From Erwinia_E haradaeae_C (GTDB taxonomy: Bacteria > Pseudomonadota > Gammaproteobacteria > Enterobacterales > Enterobacteriaceae), in contig NZ_LR217735.1 of NCBI RefSeq assembly GCF_900698995.1, forward strand, positions 682,001-746,000: a DNA stretch of 64,000 nucleotides, read 5' to 3'. The notes below the pieces were generated by a model. The model was not told where the DNA came from, did no database searches, and saw nothing but the letters and a program-made list of their open reading frames with translations. Below, piece after piece: positions 22,203-32,583 of this stretch; the stretch's first letter is position 1; each line of letters begins with the position of its first letter. The position numbers and the translations under genes are program-made.

Positions 22203-22490
22203 TTATTCTATACGAATAAAATCAATATGTTGAATTTTTTCTTTAAATGGATGACGTTGTATAGCGTGTACTTTAACTTGAATGCCTACACCTTCTATCA
22301 TGATAGTTAAAATATCTTTATAAAAATGAGTCTTTAACTGCATATTCATAATTAATTCTTGATTAAGTATTATAGAATTAGGAGTTGTATGTCCACCGTA
22401 GATAATTGCAGGTAATTTATCCGCTTTACGTAAACGACGACTTGAGCCTTTGCCATATGTCTTACGGTTTTCAGCATGAATAATAAACAT
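22203..22490 (-). CDS. rplY: 50S ribosomal protein L25
   Basis: Binds 5S rRNA in the large subunit. It is 95 aa, the short form typical of Enterobacteria without the CTC extension. The RRLRKADKLPAIIYGG segment and the C-terminal VKVHAIQRHPFKEKIQHIDF are conserved. AAGAGA precedes the ATG. It is monocistronic. Confidence 0.95.
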   Translation of the reverse strand: MFIIHAENRKTYGKGSSRRLRKADKLPAIIYGGHTTPNSIILNQELIMNMQLKTHFYKDILTIMIEGVGIQVKVHAIQRHPFKEKIQHIDFIRIE

Positions 22491-23040
22491 ATAAATTCTC
22501 TTTAAGTGATATAATTGTTGTATTAGCAGCTTAGAATGTAGATTGTTTGTATGCAGATTTTATAGTCTTATAGAGATTAATCACTTTGTATTAATTTAGT
22601 TATAGATACACATATTTTAAATATCTATTTTATAATTATTTCAAAAAGTTCATGTAATATACATTAATATATTTCTACTATAATAATAGTCTTTATATGT
22701 CACTTTATTTATTTTATGTCTCTTTTATTATAAATGATAAATAGCTTTTATTTCTTATCAAAATTAACTGATAGTGTACATGCGATATAATATATAAAAA
22801 TATTTTTATCACTATTGTATATATATAATATAATTACTTCAAAGATCTTTACTTAAAAATATAATTTCATGAAATAATTTTATTTATTTTAATATATATT
22901 AAAAACAATATCACATATATTAACAAGGTTTGAATCTGAAGATCACTAAAAATCTAAAAACCTAGCATATTTAATTATCTATTCTAAAGAAATGATCTAT
23001 TCTAAAAGTCATTTTTTACCAAGAAACAATCTTTTAATGA
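22491..23040. other. Gene-free gap
   Basis: 550 bp between rplY and the tRNA-Phe gene, very AT-rich, with no gene or clear structure seen. Confidence 0.6.
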
Positions 23041-23113
23041 TGCCCGAACTTGGAATCGAACCAAGGACACGGGGATTTTCAGTCCCCTGCTCTACCGACT
23101 GAGCTATCCGGGC
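23041..23113 (-). tRNA. pheV: tRNA-Phe(GAA), CCA not encoded
   Basis: Cloverleaf with acceptor GCCCGGA pairing with TTCGGGC (one G-U pair), anticodon GAA in CTGAAAA, and T-arm GGTTCGATT. It closely resembles E. coli tRNA-Phe. After the discriminator A the genome reads TCA instead of CCA, unlike the other seven tRNAs here, so CCA must be added by tRNA nucleotidyltransferase. The symbol is by similarity; pheU and pheV are identical in E. coli. Confidence 0.95.
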
Positions 23114-23957
23114 TATATAATTTATTACATCGTAAACGCTTGTAAGTGTCAATTCTTTTATTATGTAGCATGCCCACATAAATCCAATTCTAATATCATT
23201 ATATTAATACTAGTTAATCATGTAATCATTACTATGATTTCACATCTCATAAAGGTTATCATAGAAGCATACACACATAAATATATATAATCTAACACAA
23301 TTAATTAATGATGTTTTTATTATCTATCGAAAAAATGCAAACTACTTAATTTTTTATCTACAGATCATGATAAAAATTAAAAATTATATTACAATAATTA
23401 TAATCTAATATGTAACTTATGTTATGATTTTATATATATTTTATATTTATACAATCTATCTACATTATTCTAATAGCACAAAAATCGGTAACTATAATAC
23501 TAAGTAAATATTTGATATTTGTTAGCAACATCTTTGAATTTTATAATAATACCAGTAAAAATAGGAAATTTTTTTGATAAAATGTCTTTATAATGTTATT
23601 AACATATTATTAATATATAATATTTACATACTTTGATCAAATCATTAAGTGTCATCAAAGATCTTCAATGTTATCAATCTCACATATAATACCCACAATC
23701 CTCCAATCTATATTAACTGTATTAAGCACTTATTATTTTTTATAAAAATTTTTATATTTATATTTTTGATATATATCTAATAGTATATAATATACCACAC
23801 TTATTAATGGTAAATATCAAAATTAAAAATATAATAATTACATGCTAGTATGTATTTTTAATTTTATTTTCGCCAAAAATAGACTCATCATTTATCTCAT
23901 AAAATCTCTTACAAAAATATTCTATATATCTGATATAATTTTTATTTTTAGTAAAAA
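23114..23957. other. Gap holding only the tRNA-Phe promoter
   Basis: About 840 bp between tRNA-Leu and tRNA-Phe. Apart from the promoter at 23124-23152 it is AT-rich spacer with no recognisable gene. Confidence 0.65.
23124..23152 (-). promoter_or_regulatory. Strong sigma-70 promoter of tRNA-Phe
   Basis: On the minus strand, consensus -35 TTGACA (23147-23152) and -10 TGTAAT (23124-23129) have an ideal 17-bp spacing. The predicted start is a few bases before the tRNA. Confidence 0.7.
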
Positions 23958-24043
23958 TGGTGCCCGGAGCGGGACTTGAACCCGCATAGCTATAAGCCGA
24001 GGGATTTTAAGTCCCTTGTGTATACCAATTTCACCACCCGGGC
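23958..24043 (-). tRNA. leuZ: tRNA-Leu(TAA)
   Basis: 86-nt class II tRNA with acceptor GCCCGGG, anticodon TAA in CTTAAAA, a long variable arm and encoded CCA. It follows cysT by 21 bp, as in the E. coli glyW-cysT-leuZ cluster. Confidence 0.97.
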
Positions 24044-24064
24044 TAGATATACTAAATATAAAAA

Positions 24065-24138
24065 TGGAGGCGCATCTCGGAGTCGAACCGAGGTGGACGG
24101 ATTTGCAGTCCGTAGCATAACCACTCTGCCAATGCGCC
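24065..24138 (-). tRNA. cysT: tRNA-Cys(GCA)
   Basis: Acceptor GGCGCAT, anticodon GCA in CTGCAAA, and encoded CCA. It lies downstream of pgsA and before leuZ. The glyW gene that sits between pgsA and cysT in E. coli is missing. Confidence 0.97.
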
Positions 24139-24465
24139 TGAATATCGATTATTATAATATAACTTTCTGAACATTTTGTTTTTGTGTTTGATAAAAGACA
24201 GATTTTTTTAATTTTATGTCAATTCTAAATACTACTAATAGTAGTTAAAATTCAATATCCTTCATCTCTACATATAGAAAGAAATATTTTTATTTTTATT
24301 CATTATGTATGATACTTTAACAAAATCTAGATAAACAAATACTGTTTATAAAAAATAATAAAGCATTAAAGATATAAAATCAATAAATAACATTTTATTA
24401 GTATATAAACACGAGTTAATTAAATTTTTTTTAATTATTTATTAATATTTTGTAAAAATTTTTGC
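24139..24465. other. Gap where glyW is expected
   Basis: 327 bp between pgsA and cysT. No cloverleaf or glyW-like sequence is present. A minus-strand TATAAT about 20 bp before cysT may serve the two tRNAs, but no good -35 goes with it. Confidence 0.6.
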
Positions 24466-25017
24466 TTATTCCTCTCTAAACCAGTAATGTCGTGAAATAT
24501 AGAAATATTGTAACATAGACCACAATGTTAGAACTGCTGCAATGTATAATGCTATAATACCGACTACTTTTATAATACTATTTGGATGCCAAAGCAACAC
24601 AAATAACGCCAGCATTTGTGTAGTTGTTTTAGCCTTGCCAGTCCATGATACTGCTACACTGTTACGTTTTCCTATTTCCGCCATCCATTCACGCAAAGCA
24701 GAAATAATAATTTCACGAGAAATGATAATAGATACTGGCAGAGTAATCCACCAAGAATGAAAGCATTCAGTTATCAATATTAATGCCATTACAACCATGA
24801 TTTTATCTGCTACTGGATCAAGAAAAGCACCTAATTGTGTTGTCTGTTTCCATCGGCGCGCAAGAAAACCATCAAACCAATCCGTAACTGCCGCACAGAT
24901 AAAGATTAACGCACAAACTAAATGACCCCATTTAAATGGCAAGTAAAAAACTAATACAAAAAATGGTATCAATACTATACGCAATAAAGTTATTAGGGTT
25001 GGAATATTCAGTAACAT
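24466..25017 (-). CDS. pgsA: CDP-diacylglycerol--glycerol-3-phosphate 3-phosphatidyltransferase
   Basis: Integral membrane enzyme that makes phosphatidylglycerol phosphate, the entry to PG and cardiolipin. It is 183 aa, against 182 in E. coli. The CDP-alcohol phosphotransferase signature is complete (DWFDGFLARRW followed by GAFLDPVADK, residues about 45-71), within several hydrophobic spans. AGGGT precedes the ATG. In E. coli the order is uvrY-uvrC-pgsA-glyW-cysT-leuZ; here only pgsA, cysT and leuZ remain, plus a possible uvrY trace. Confidence 0.96.
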   Translation of the reverse strand: MLLNIPTLITLLRIVLIPFFVLVFYLPFKWGHLVCALIFICAAVTDWFDGFLARRWKQTTQLGAFLDPVADKIMVVMALILITECFHSWWITLPVSIIISREIIISALREWMAEIGKRNSVAVSWTGKAKTTTQMLALFVLLWHPNSIIKVVGIIALYIAAVLTLWSMLQYFYISRHYWFREE

Positions 25018-25472
25018 AGATACCCTAATTGGCTCTATTAAGTCAATTATCTTTAAGTACTATTCTGAGAATAATATATATTATATATGAAAATATAATT
25101 TTACTACCTATACTGCTAGGTGGCACTTATAAGCATTTCAGTCATAATTATTTTTGCACCCATTGATATTACATAATATACATTATTACTCTCCTGTAAA
25201 AGGATTGATAAATAGAATTATTGATTTAATTTTGAATATAATTCTCTAATAAACTTATTTTATCATAATCACATAATACTGACTTGTATTGTACTAACAT
25301 ACATAATATCTTAATTATGCATTTATTTTATTTTCCTTGATAAATTTCAAAGATCTATAATAATATTATTATACTATTTTTTAAAAAACTATGAATGATA
25401 TGCACAGTAGGTAAGCTTTTGGGTAATATGATTTCTGTTTTTTGCGCATTGATTAATAATTTTCTAATTATA

Positions 25473-25590
25473 AGTGATATTGCAAATATTTAGCAGCCTT
25501 ATGGTTAAGCGAACGAGTGCTTCAACATCTTTTCTGAGGACCCCAAAAAAGTTTTATCATATCTCAACTGATTTTTATTATTATCCATAA
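25473..25590 (-). pseudogene. uvrY: Possible relic of uvrY (response regulator C-terminus)
   Basis: On the minus strand, 25529 down to 25476 reads DVEALVRLTIRLLNICNI. This resembles the end of the UvrY LuxR-type helix-turn-helix domain (DVELTHLAIRHGL...N) with small insertions and deletions. The bases just before it give RYDKTF in another frame, faintly like RYRMFSKL. The position upstream of pgsA is where uvrY-uvrC belongs, and the patch is visibly less AT-rich than its surroundings. The match is short, so this is a tentative call. Confidence 0.35.
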
Positions 25591-26158
25591 GAACAGAATA
25601 TACATTCTATAATATTTTCTATCTTCTTTGAAATTATATCCTTAGGTTTTACTGTTTTTGTTGTATAATAATTTTCAAATCATTATATTAATAATAATCA
25701 TATAAGAATGATATTTTCCTATAACAATTCTGATTTATCACATATTATAAATTCAAAAATTATTTATTGATCATCGTGTAAATGATATTATAAGATTTAA
25801 TGCAATTAATGAGTTGTAATTATATAACCTGTATTAATTTCGTATATTATTACAATTTTTAACACAATACTGCAATATATATAAAACTTATAGAAATGCA
25901 TTATTTTTATAAAACATAGATAATTGTAGTTAATTACTTTTAAAAATGTTTTCTAATGCAAATACATCTATGAATAATCTTTATGAAAAATAATCACTAT
26001 GTGATATATAAAATATAAGATTAATAATAGCAATAGAGGGTAAATTATAATTTATATTACTTTATATGTAAAACTGTCCTATAAAGATCTAAACAATTTT
26101 AGAATAATTAATAACGGTAAAAATTATTAGAAATTATTATAGCTATCTAAAATAATTC

Positions 26159-26191
26159 ATAGCACAATTAATAATATATTAATTGTGCTAT
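26159..26191. repeat. Perfect 14-bp inverted repeat
   Basis: Arms ATAGCACAATTAAT and its complement around a 5-nt loop, about 510 bp downstream of sdhE. No T-run follows. Confidence 0.75.
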
Positions 26192-26704
26192 ACTAAAATT
26201 GAAATTCATCCAAAATTCCTCTAAATACTTGCCCTATCAAAAATAAATAAAACTTATAGCAAGAGAAAACCTAAATTTCATGCTATAAACGAACAACTGA
26301 TAAAATCATAACAAACTAAAAGTTTTTTATGATTTTATCTAACAATCTCAACATCAAATAATGCGCACTATTTTAAAAAATTTATACAAAAAATTTAGAA
26401 AACTCTTTTTTCAGTAGTTAATTCTAATAAAAAATCTAAATAATAAATAGTAATTTTAATGGATACTGAACATAATAATGCAAGTAATTTTATTAAATTA
26501 TTGTAATATATCTATTACACTAGGGATATTTTAACGAGAATCCTTTTTTTGCTGCGCTATAAAAATTACCAAAAATTTATAACCTTATCATATTTATTGG
26601 CAATCTTTATTTAGATCACTTTGTAATGATAATTTAGTCTAAACTCTATTATAGAGCACAGACATAAGAAAAACTTTATATAATTAAATAATAGTCTTAT
26701 ATAT

Positions 26705-26977
26705 TTATAATCTTGAAAAATCTCTTTTTTTATTACTGTCTCGGATAATGCTAATTATTCTCTTAAAACGAGCATCATCTGGTTGTTTATAATTCATCAG
26801 CCAACTAAATAAGTCAGGATCATTATTCTCTAATAGTTCCGAAAAGAGTCTTTTATCTCTTTTATTGAGTAAGTGAAAATTATCATTAAAGAATGGAATA
26901 ATTAACAAATCAAGCTCCCGCATGCCTCGATAGCATGCCCAATGAATACGCGCTTTATTTGTACTATTGATCTTCAT
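26705..26977 (-). CDS. sdhE: FAD assembly factor SdhE (YgfY/CptB)
   Basis: Small helical protein that promotes covalent attachment of FAD to succinate dehydrogenase and fumarate reductase flavoproteins. It is 90 aa, against 88 in E. coli. The family's flavinylation motif RGMRELD (RIHWACYRGMRELDLLI) and the conserved DPDLFSWLMNY are present. Its usual neighbours ygfX and ygfZ are missing. Its retention suggests that a flavinylated SdhA or FrdA still exists elsewhere in the genome (inference). No clear ribosome binding site. Confidence 0.93.
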   Translation of the reverse strand: MKINSTNKARIHWACYRGMRELDLLIIPFFNDNFHLLNKRDKRLFSELLENNDPDLFSWLMNYKQPDDARFKRIISIIRDSNKKRDFSRL

Positions 26978-27422
26978 TTTTATTTTTATACTTATTAATG
27001 GTTAGTAACTTATTTGATTATTACTGAGGTATGACACATATTTTTTGTTTAACATAACCTAGATTTATTTTTTGTTTTCTCTGAAGTTTTTTGCAGAATG
27101 GATCAAAACCATATCAACCTTGAGTTGCTAAACGCAGAAAATAATGCTTTCTTGTCTATTTTTTCAAGCATTATTATCCTAATTATATTTAAAATATTTC
27201 TAGTATAGAGGTTACATATAATTATATAAATAAAGAAGACTGCATTCGCTTTATGTATCACATTAAACTTTACGATATAAAAAGGCATAACCCTGTATAT
27301 AATAGTTAAATCATTTAAATTATTTATTTTTACTACATCGTGCTCTAAATAAATAATTGCCTGATTTAAAACACAGAATTTTTATTTTCAAAAATACATC
27401 ACTATTCTCAGGGAGATAAGAT
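26978..27422. other. Divergent gap between sdhE and folE
   Basis: 445 bp between two divergent genes, so it should hold both promoters. I cannot pick a convincing -35/-10 pair. A short open frame at 27103-27288 on the minus strand has spacer-like composition. Confidence 0.55.
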
Positions 27423-28094
27423 ATGGAAATGCAAACATGGAGTCTAGAAGCTCAACGCATTCATAAAGCGTTAATAGCTTGTGGTCTTGAAACCCCCTTT
27501 CAATCATCTCAAAAAGAAACAGATAACACTAAACGAAAAAAAATCATTGCTCAGCATATAGCTTCAATCATGCAATCATTAGATCTAGACTTACAAGATC
27601 CTAGTCTTTCACAAACACCACAACGTATTGCTAAAATGTATGTTGATGAGATATTTTCTGGTTTAAATTACGCTAATTTTCCGAAAATTACTTTAATTGA
27701 CAATATAGTAAAAACTGATGAAATCATAATTGTGCGTAACATTAACTTAACTAGTATCTGTGAACATCATTTTGTGATGATTGATGGTAAAGCCACAGTT
27801 TCATATATTCCACAAGATAAAGTTATTGGTTTATCTAAAATAAATCGTATTGTTCAATTTTTTTCACGTCGACCTCAGGTACAAGAAAGACTCATTCAGC
27901 AAATTTTTATAGCATTACAAATACTGCTCAATACTTCTCATGTAGCCGTCTCAATTGAGGCAACTCACTATTGCGTTAAGGGCCGAGGTGTTCGTGATAT
28001 TACCAGCACTACAATAACCACTTCTCTTGGCGGATTATTCAAATCTAGTGATAACACCAGACAGGAGTTTTTACAATCAGTAAATCATACTTAA
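27423..28094 (+). CDS. folE: GTP cyclohydrolase I
   Basis: First enzyme of tetrahydrofolate synthesis; converts GTP to dihydroneopterin triphosphate. It is 223 aa, against 222 in E. coli. The zinc ligands are present: Cys and His in TSICEHHFV (near residue 112) and the later Cys in THYCVKGRGVRD. The C-terminal TTTSLGGLFKS is typical. AGGGAGAT is an excellent ribosome binding site for the ATG. It points to folate production by the symbiont. Confidence 0.96.
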   Translation: MEMQTWSLEAQRIHKALIACGLETPFQSSQKETDNTKRKKIIAQHIASIMQSLDLDLQDPSLSQTPQRIAKMYVDEIFSGLNYANFPKITLIDNIVKTDEIIIVRNINLTSICEHHFVMIDGKATVSYIPQDKVIGLSKINRIVQFFSRRPQVQERLIQQIFIALQILLNTSHVAVSIEATHYCVKGRGVRDITSTTITTSLGGLFKSSDNTRQEFLQSVNHT

Positions 28095-28938
28095 CCCATT
28101 AGTCATAAGATCAACAAATATATAGCAATATTTACTATATATCAGTTACTATTTATATAATATTCTATAATAATGAATCATATAAAATAGTCTGCAGGTT
28201 ATCTTAACGGTGATATAAAACAATTAATATTATCAATCCTATTATTTTTAGTTAAATTTAAAATAAAAGAAGAAAATAGGTATTAATAATATAATATAGA
28301 TGTAATTAGTTATGTCGCAAAATAACCACCTAATAACATTTATTAGATATCACTTCTAAAAAAGCCTCATATGCTATTCATTGAGTTTTATTCTTAACAT
28401 TAAAGATGATTCTAAGATTATTAAAGTAAATGTATATAAATTCAATTGTTATATTTTTAGTATCTACAGCGATAATTTCACCACTAAGTATAATATACAA
28501 GTCATTCGGTCTATGTAATGTTCGATAACAGAAGAGGCAACACTGTAGATGATAAGTATCATGTCTTTTACATAATGTTTAATTAAAATATAAATATATT
28601 AATATTTCTCATTCATCAGGAAAAATCATTAATGTTATCAAGAACAAATATTTATTTTTATATTTTTATGCGAGTAAAACCACCGATCGATAATCTTTCT
28701 GTTTCTAACCTTTCTGTTACGGATAATTGTACTGTATGCTAATTGCAAAAAACATTAATTTTCTTCAGAATACAGTACAATAGAAGATACTTTGTGATGA
28801 ACTAAAAATATAAGCACAATATTATATATTATAAATAACAATCATAAGTAAAAGATTCTTATCTTTTTGAAAATTACAGGAAAAGTTAAAATAATATAAA
28901 AAATATAAAATAGATACATCAACATATATATCTGATTA
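28095..28938. other. Gene-free gap
   Basis: About 840 bp between the converging folE and dolP. It contains a 12-bp perfect inverted repeat (28726-28737 with 28770-28781, arm ATTGTACTGTAT, 32-nt loop). Otherwise AT-rich spacer. Confidence 0.6.
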
Positions 28939-29508
28939 TCACAAAATATTAAAGGCAGTTGTAACATGGCTGACACCATGAACTTTGCGCGCAATTTCTA
29001 CTGCAGTGATAGCTTCCATATTTGTTACGGCACCTAAAAGAAATACTTCACTATTTTCAGTATGAACTTTAATATGTGAAGATTTTACCTGATTATTGTA
29101 GAATAATTGAGAAAGAACCTTAGTAGTGATCCAAATATCAGAAGAGGTAGTATTTGAGTCTACCTGCTTTGTAAGACGAATCTCGTTATATACTTCACGC
29201 GTACCATTGAGAGCCATAGCAATCTTTTGAGCACACTGTGATAAAGTAATATCTGGCGTTTGACCAGTTAGTAAGACTCTGCCTTGATAAACAGTAGCAA
29301 CTATGTGCGAAAATCGTTGAATTTGTTTGTTTTGATGCAAGTCATGCATTATACGAAATTCTAAAGTTGCGTCATCGATCTGAGTTCCTAAAGTCCTTGG
29401 ATCACTGATCGCTTTAGTTGCTACTGCTGCGCTAACAATAATGCCAGCCATGCAACCTTGTAATATTAGTACTATAACAATAAGCATACATCTAGATAGT
29501 ATCTGCAC
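28939..29508 (-). CDS. dolP: Outer-membrane lipoprotein DolP (YraP), dual BON domain
   Basis: Lipoprotein that sits at the inner face of the outer membrane, binds anionic phospholipid and supports envelope integrity. It is 189 aa, against 191 in E. coli. The signal peptide ends in the lipobox LQGC (near residue 19), and two BON domains follow. The start is GTG at 29508, with AAAGGAGCC a few bases upstream. In E. coli it follows lpoA-yraN-diaA; those are absent upstream here. LspA in this window would process it. A perfect 21-bp hairpin lies 47 bp upstream, close enough to be in its 5' region. Confidence 0.94.
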   Translation of the reverse strand: MQILSRCMLIVIVLILQGCMAGIIVSAAVATKAISDPRTLGTQIDDATLEFRIMHDLHQNKQIQRFSHIVATVYQGRVLLTGQTPDITLSQCAQKIAMALNGTREVYNEIRLTKQVDSNTTSSDIWITTKVLSQLFYNNQVKSSHIKVHTENSEVFLLGAVTNMEAITAVEIARKVHGVSHVTTAFNIL

Positions 29509-31227
29509 TTAGGCTCCTTTAATATATTATAACTTGCACTAAACATGTTTTATGAAAGAGTCAGAGATAGTAGATTTTTACATATCTACTATCTCTGACT
29601 CTTTCTCTACGATTCTTAGATCTTTATAGTAATATTCACCGAACCTAAAAATTCATAGTATTACTGCATACCAAGTTAAAATAATAATCATACTATATAT
29701 ATTAATTAATTTTTAAAAATTTTAATCATATGATCAAATATCATTTTAGCATACTAAAAAGTATGCTTTCATTCTATCAAATATACTTAATAGATATAGA
29801 TTTATCAACCTATTCATAAGTTAATATCTTTAATAAAAAGCTTTCTCGAAACTTATAGATAAGGCATAGCATTTAGACATAACTATATTCTCTATAACAA
29901 TATGCATATGTAATAAAATATTTCTTTAAAATCATCTATGACCTGATCACTTTTTTATATGATTTATTAATAATTTTCTCAATAAGAAGACATTTTATTA
30001 ATATAAAAATACAGATCATAAGAATTACATATACTGATCTATACCAATAATATTCTGTATGATTTAAATATACTCTCATATTCTTTCATACACTAATGTA
30101 CTATTCATTCATTATGATTCTATTTATATAAAAATAAAGAAGGACCTTGATAATATGTACTGAAATTAAAATAATCTTATATTAAATGATTATATTTTAT
30201 ATACATCTACTATTCTAGTAGACAAATATATACAAAGTATTCTTTCTTACATCATTATGATGTATTAATATCTTTAAATATAAAAAATATTTTTACTAAA
30301 AATTGTAATATTTAATAAAATTTTTTTAAAGTTATCTAAATAGACTACTAAGAAAAATTATTCTGATTATATACTATATTAAACTATTGAATGTTATAAT
30401 TAGTGAACATGTTTAATAATTTAATAACTCAATAAGAAATTTTATATTAATTAAAAATAAAAAACTTTAATAATCCACATTAAGATTATATAAAAACAAT
30501 AAATGGTACTTCTATTAAACTAGCGTTAATATGACACGTGACCAATTATACGATTAGTTATATAAAATATATAGTTTACAAAAAATATATTTACTGAAGG
30601 TATAATCAATTAACATCATGTTTTTATATATAAAAGACCTAATCAAGAGATCAAAAATATAATTATAAAATCACAGAGACACAATAATAATTATTGAACA
30701 CAGGAAGGATTGATCATTAATGCATGTACTAAAAATTTCCACCACTATGCTACTAATATGCTTTAATAGATAAGATTAATGTATTGAATAAATATTCAAT
30801 ACATTTAATGAACTGACTCAAACAGAAATAAATTAAAAAATACTATTATTTACATTAAGAAAAAATATAACACACTCTTAAATTTCTGCAAAATTATAAT
30901 TAATAATTAATATTAATCTTTATAGCAATTATTGTGATTTTAATATATTTTATCTTAATATAGTATATGTAACACATTTTGAGTAGTACATAATCAGGCT
31001 AAAAAATCATTTATGTAATCTGCAAAAGCACATATCATTATTTTTTTAAAATCATAAAAGAATGCACCCTATCTTTATAGCCTTGCATATTACATCTATA
31101 AATCGTTTATAATTCACTAATTTAGTCTATATAAAATAAGCGACCCCCAATTAAATATTTATAACTATATTTAGATTATATAGATTCCAAAAGAAAAAAA
31201 TATCAAAAATATGCACCTAATAACTAT
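29509..31227. other. 1.7-kb gene-free gap
   Basis: AT-rich spacer between dolP and pssA. Apart from the hairpin at 29555-29604 and a 13-bp palindrome at 30778-30805 (AATGTATTGAATA, 2-nt loop), I see nothing. No lpoA, yraN or diaA remnant is readable. Confidence 0.65.
29555..29604. repeat. Perfect 21-bp inverted repeat upstream of dolP
   Basis: Arms 29555-29575 and 29584-29604 are exact complements around an 8-nt loop; the arm begins AAAGAGTCAGAGATAGTAGA. It is 47 bp before the dolP start. No T-tract lies on the dolP-proximal side in the minus-strand direction, so it may be a 5' structure or the end of a vanished upstream gene. Confidence 0.85.
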
Positions 31228-32583
31228 TTATAAAAGACGTAGAATTAGTTGGTCTATATGTATACGCCGTAAGCGACGGATGCATTTACGCACCGGTTTT
31301 GGATAATCAGAGATACTTTCTAAATCTTGATAGTTTTTTATGAAAAAAGTATGTTGACGAATAACATTTAATTCATGAAAACGTTGTTGCGTTAATTGCT
31401 GTAATGGATCATGTACTAAGATAGCATTTTCTAAATCTAGACGCCAAGAACGTGGATTTAAATTACTTCCTGTTAGCATCATCCATTCGTTATCAACCCA
31501 CAATCCCTTAAGGTGATAACTATTTTTACCGTGTATCCACACACGAACTATTAACTGTCCTATATTGATATAATTTTGTAATTGGCTAAGAAAAGAACGT
31601 AAATTAATCTCATATAAGTAAGGTAATACGCCAGTCAGAGTAAAAGGCTGATCTTCTGGAATATAAAAATCATTAGCAGTTTTATCACCAACAATGATCT
31701 CTATCATTTTTCCTTGTCGTAATAAAAACAGAATATTTCTTGCCAGAACTGCTGGTAAATTAAAATAAGGAGTACAAATCATTAAAACATGCTGAGTAGA
31801 CAACATAAAATGATAAATTGTCTTGTTGAGAACACTATGTTTTCCTAAGCCTAGAAGAGGGGTTATAGAAAGAGCTTCATATTGTCCATTCGATTGAAAT
31901 TTGTAATGACATTCACGTAAGGCCCGGCGCAACTTTCGAGTACAATTTTTTATATCTGATCGGGTAGCACGATCCCCTTGATCTAGTCTATAAACAGCTT
32001 TGTCTTGTAATAGATTGCTTTGAATCCATTGCAGCATTGTATCCGCTAATATCCGGTTATTCAGACATTGGTAACGATCATAGCGATAAGTATCTTTTTG
32101 ATGTAGATAGGCATTGTTAAAGTTTGCACCACTATATAGCACAGTGTCATCGATAATAGACCCCTTGAGATGAAGCACACCCCATGCTTCCCTGTTATTT
32201 ACAGGAATTCCATAAACAGGAACGGAATCATTTGGGTTTTTATTAGCCATTAAGTAATACCAATCAGCGTTAGTCATTCCAATATGAGCGCCAATACGAC
32301 AACGTTTTGCGCGATGCCAATCTACTAATACACAAATATCTAAATGAGGTTTTTGTTTTTTAGCAGTATAGAGCGCAGAAAAAATTTCTTGACCTCCTTC
32401 ATCATTCTCTAAATAGAGGGCAAGAATATAGATTCTCTGCGTAGCCGAAGAAATTTTTTCTAATAAAACAGATCGAAAGTCCAGTGGTGAAAATAACGTA
32501 CTAAAACCAACCACTGATTGTGAAATTTTAGGTAATTGTATAAGGTATTGTTGATGCCTATTACGTTGAGATTTGAACAACAT
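31228..32583 (-). CDS. pssA: CDP-diacylglycerol--serine O-phosphatidyltransferase
   Basis: Peripheral membrane enzyme that makes phosphatidylserine from CDP-diacylglycerol and serine; Psd then makes phosphatidylethanolamine. It is 451 aa, identical in length to the E. coli enzyme. It belongs to the phospholipase D superfamily with two HxK motifs: HLKGSIIDD (near residue 138) and HLKGLWVDN (near 357). The ATG lacks a strong ribosome binding site. It stands alone between two long gaps. Confidence 0.96.
   Translation of the reverse strand: MLFKSQRNRHQQYLIQLPKISQSVVGFSTLFSPLDFRSVLLEKISSATQRIYILALYLENDEGGQEIFSALYTAKKQKPHLDICVLVDWHRAKRCRIGAHIGMTNADWYYLMANKNPNDSVPVYGIPVNNREAWGVLHLKGSIIDDTVLYSGANFNNAYLHQKDTYRYDRYQCLNNRILADTMLQWIQSNLLQDKAVYRLDQGDRATRSDIKNCTRKLRRALRECHYKFQSNGQYEALSITPLLGLGKHSVLNKTIYHFMLSTQHVLMICTPYFNLPAVLARNILFLLRQGKMIEIIVGDKTANDFYIPEDQPFTLTGVLPYLYEINLRSFLSQLQNYINIGQLIVRVWIHGKNSYHLKGLWVDNEWMMLTGSNLNPRSWRLDLENAILVHDPLQQLTQQRFHELNVIRQHTFFIKNYQDLESISDYPKPVRKCIRRLRRIHIDQLILRLL

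Larger units (their letters stand above)
25018..26704. other. 1.7-kb gap with eroded uvrC/uvrY locus
   Basis: Upstream of pgsA, where uvrC and uvrY would lie. No uvrC sequence is readable in the 450 bp next to pgsA. A less AT-rich patch at 25473-25590 looks like the 3' end of uvrY. A perfect 14-bp inverted repeat sits at 26159-26191. Confidence 0.6.

Noticed and set aside
27103..27288. 61-codon minus-strand frame between sdhE and folE
   Set aside because: Chance AT-rich frame in a divergent promoter region, with no ribosome binding site or family similarity.
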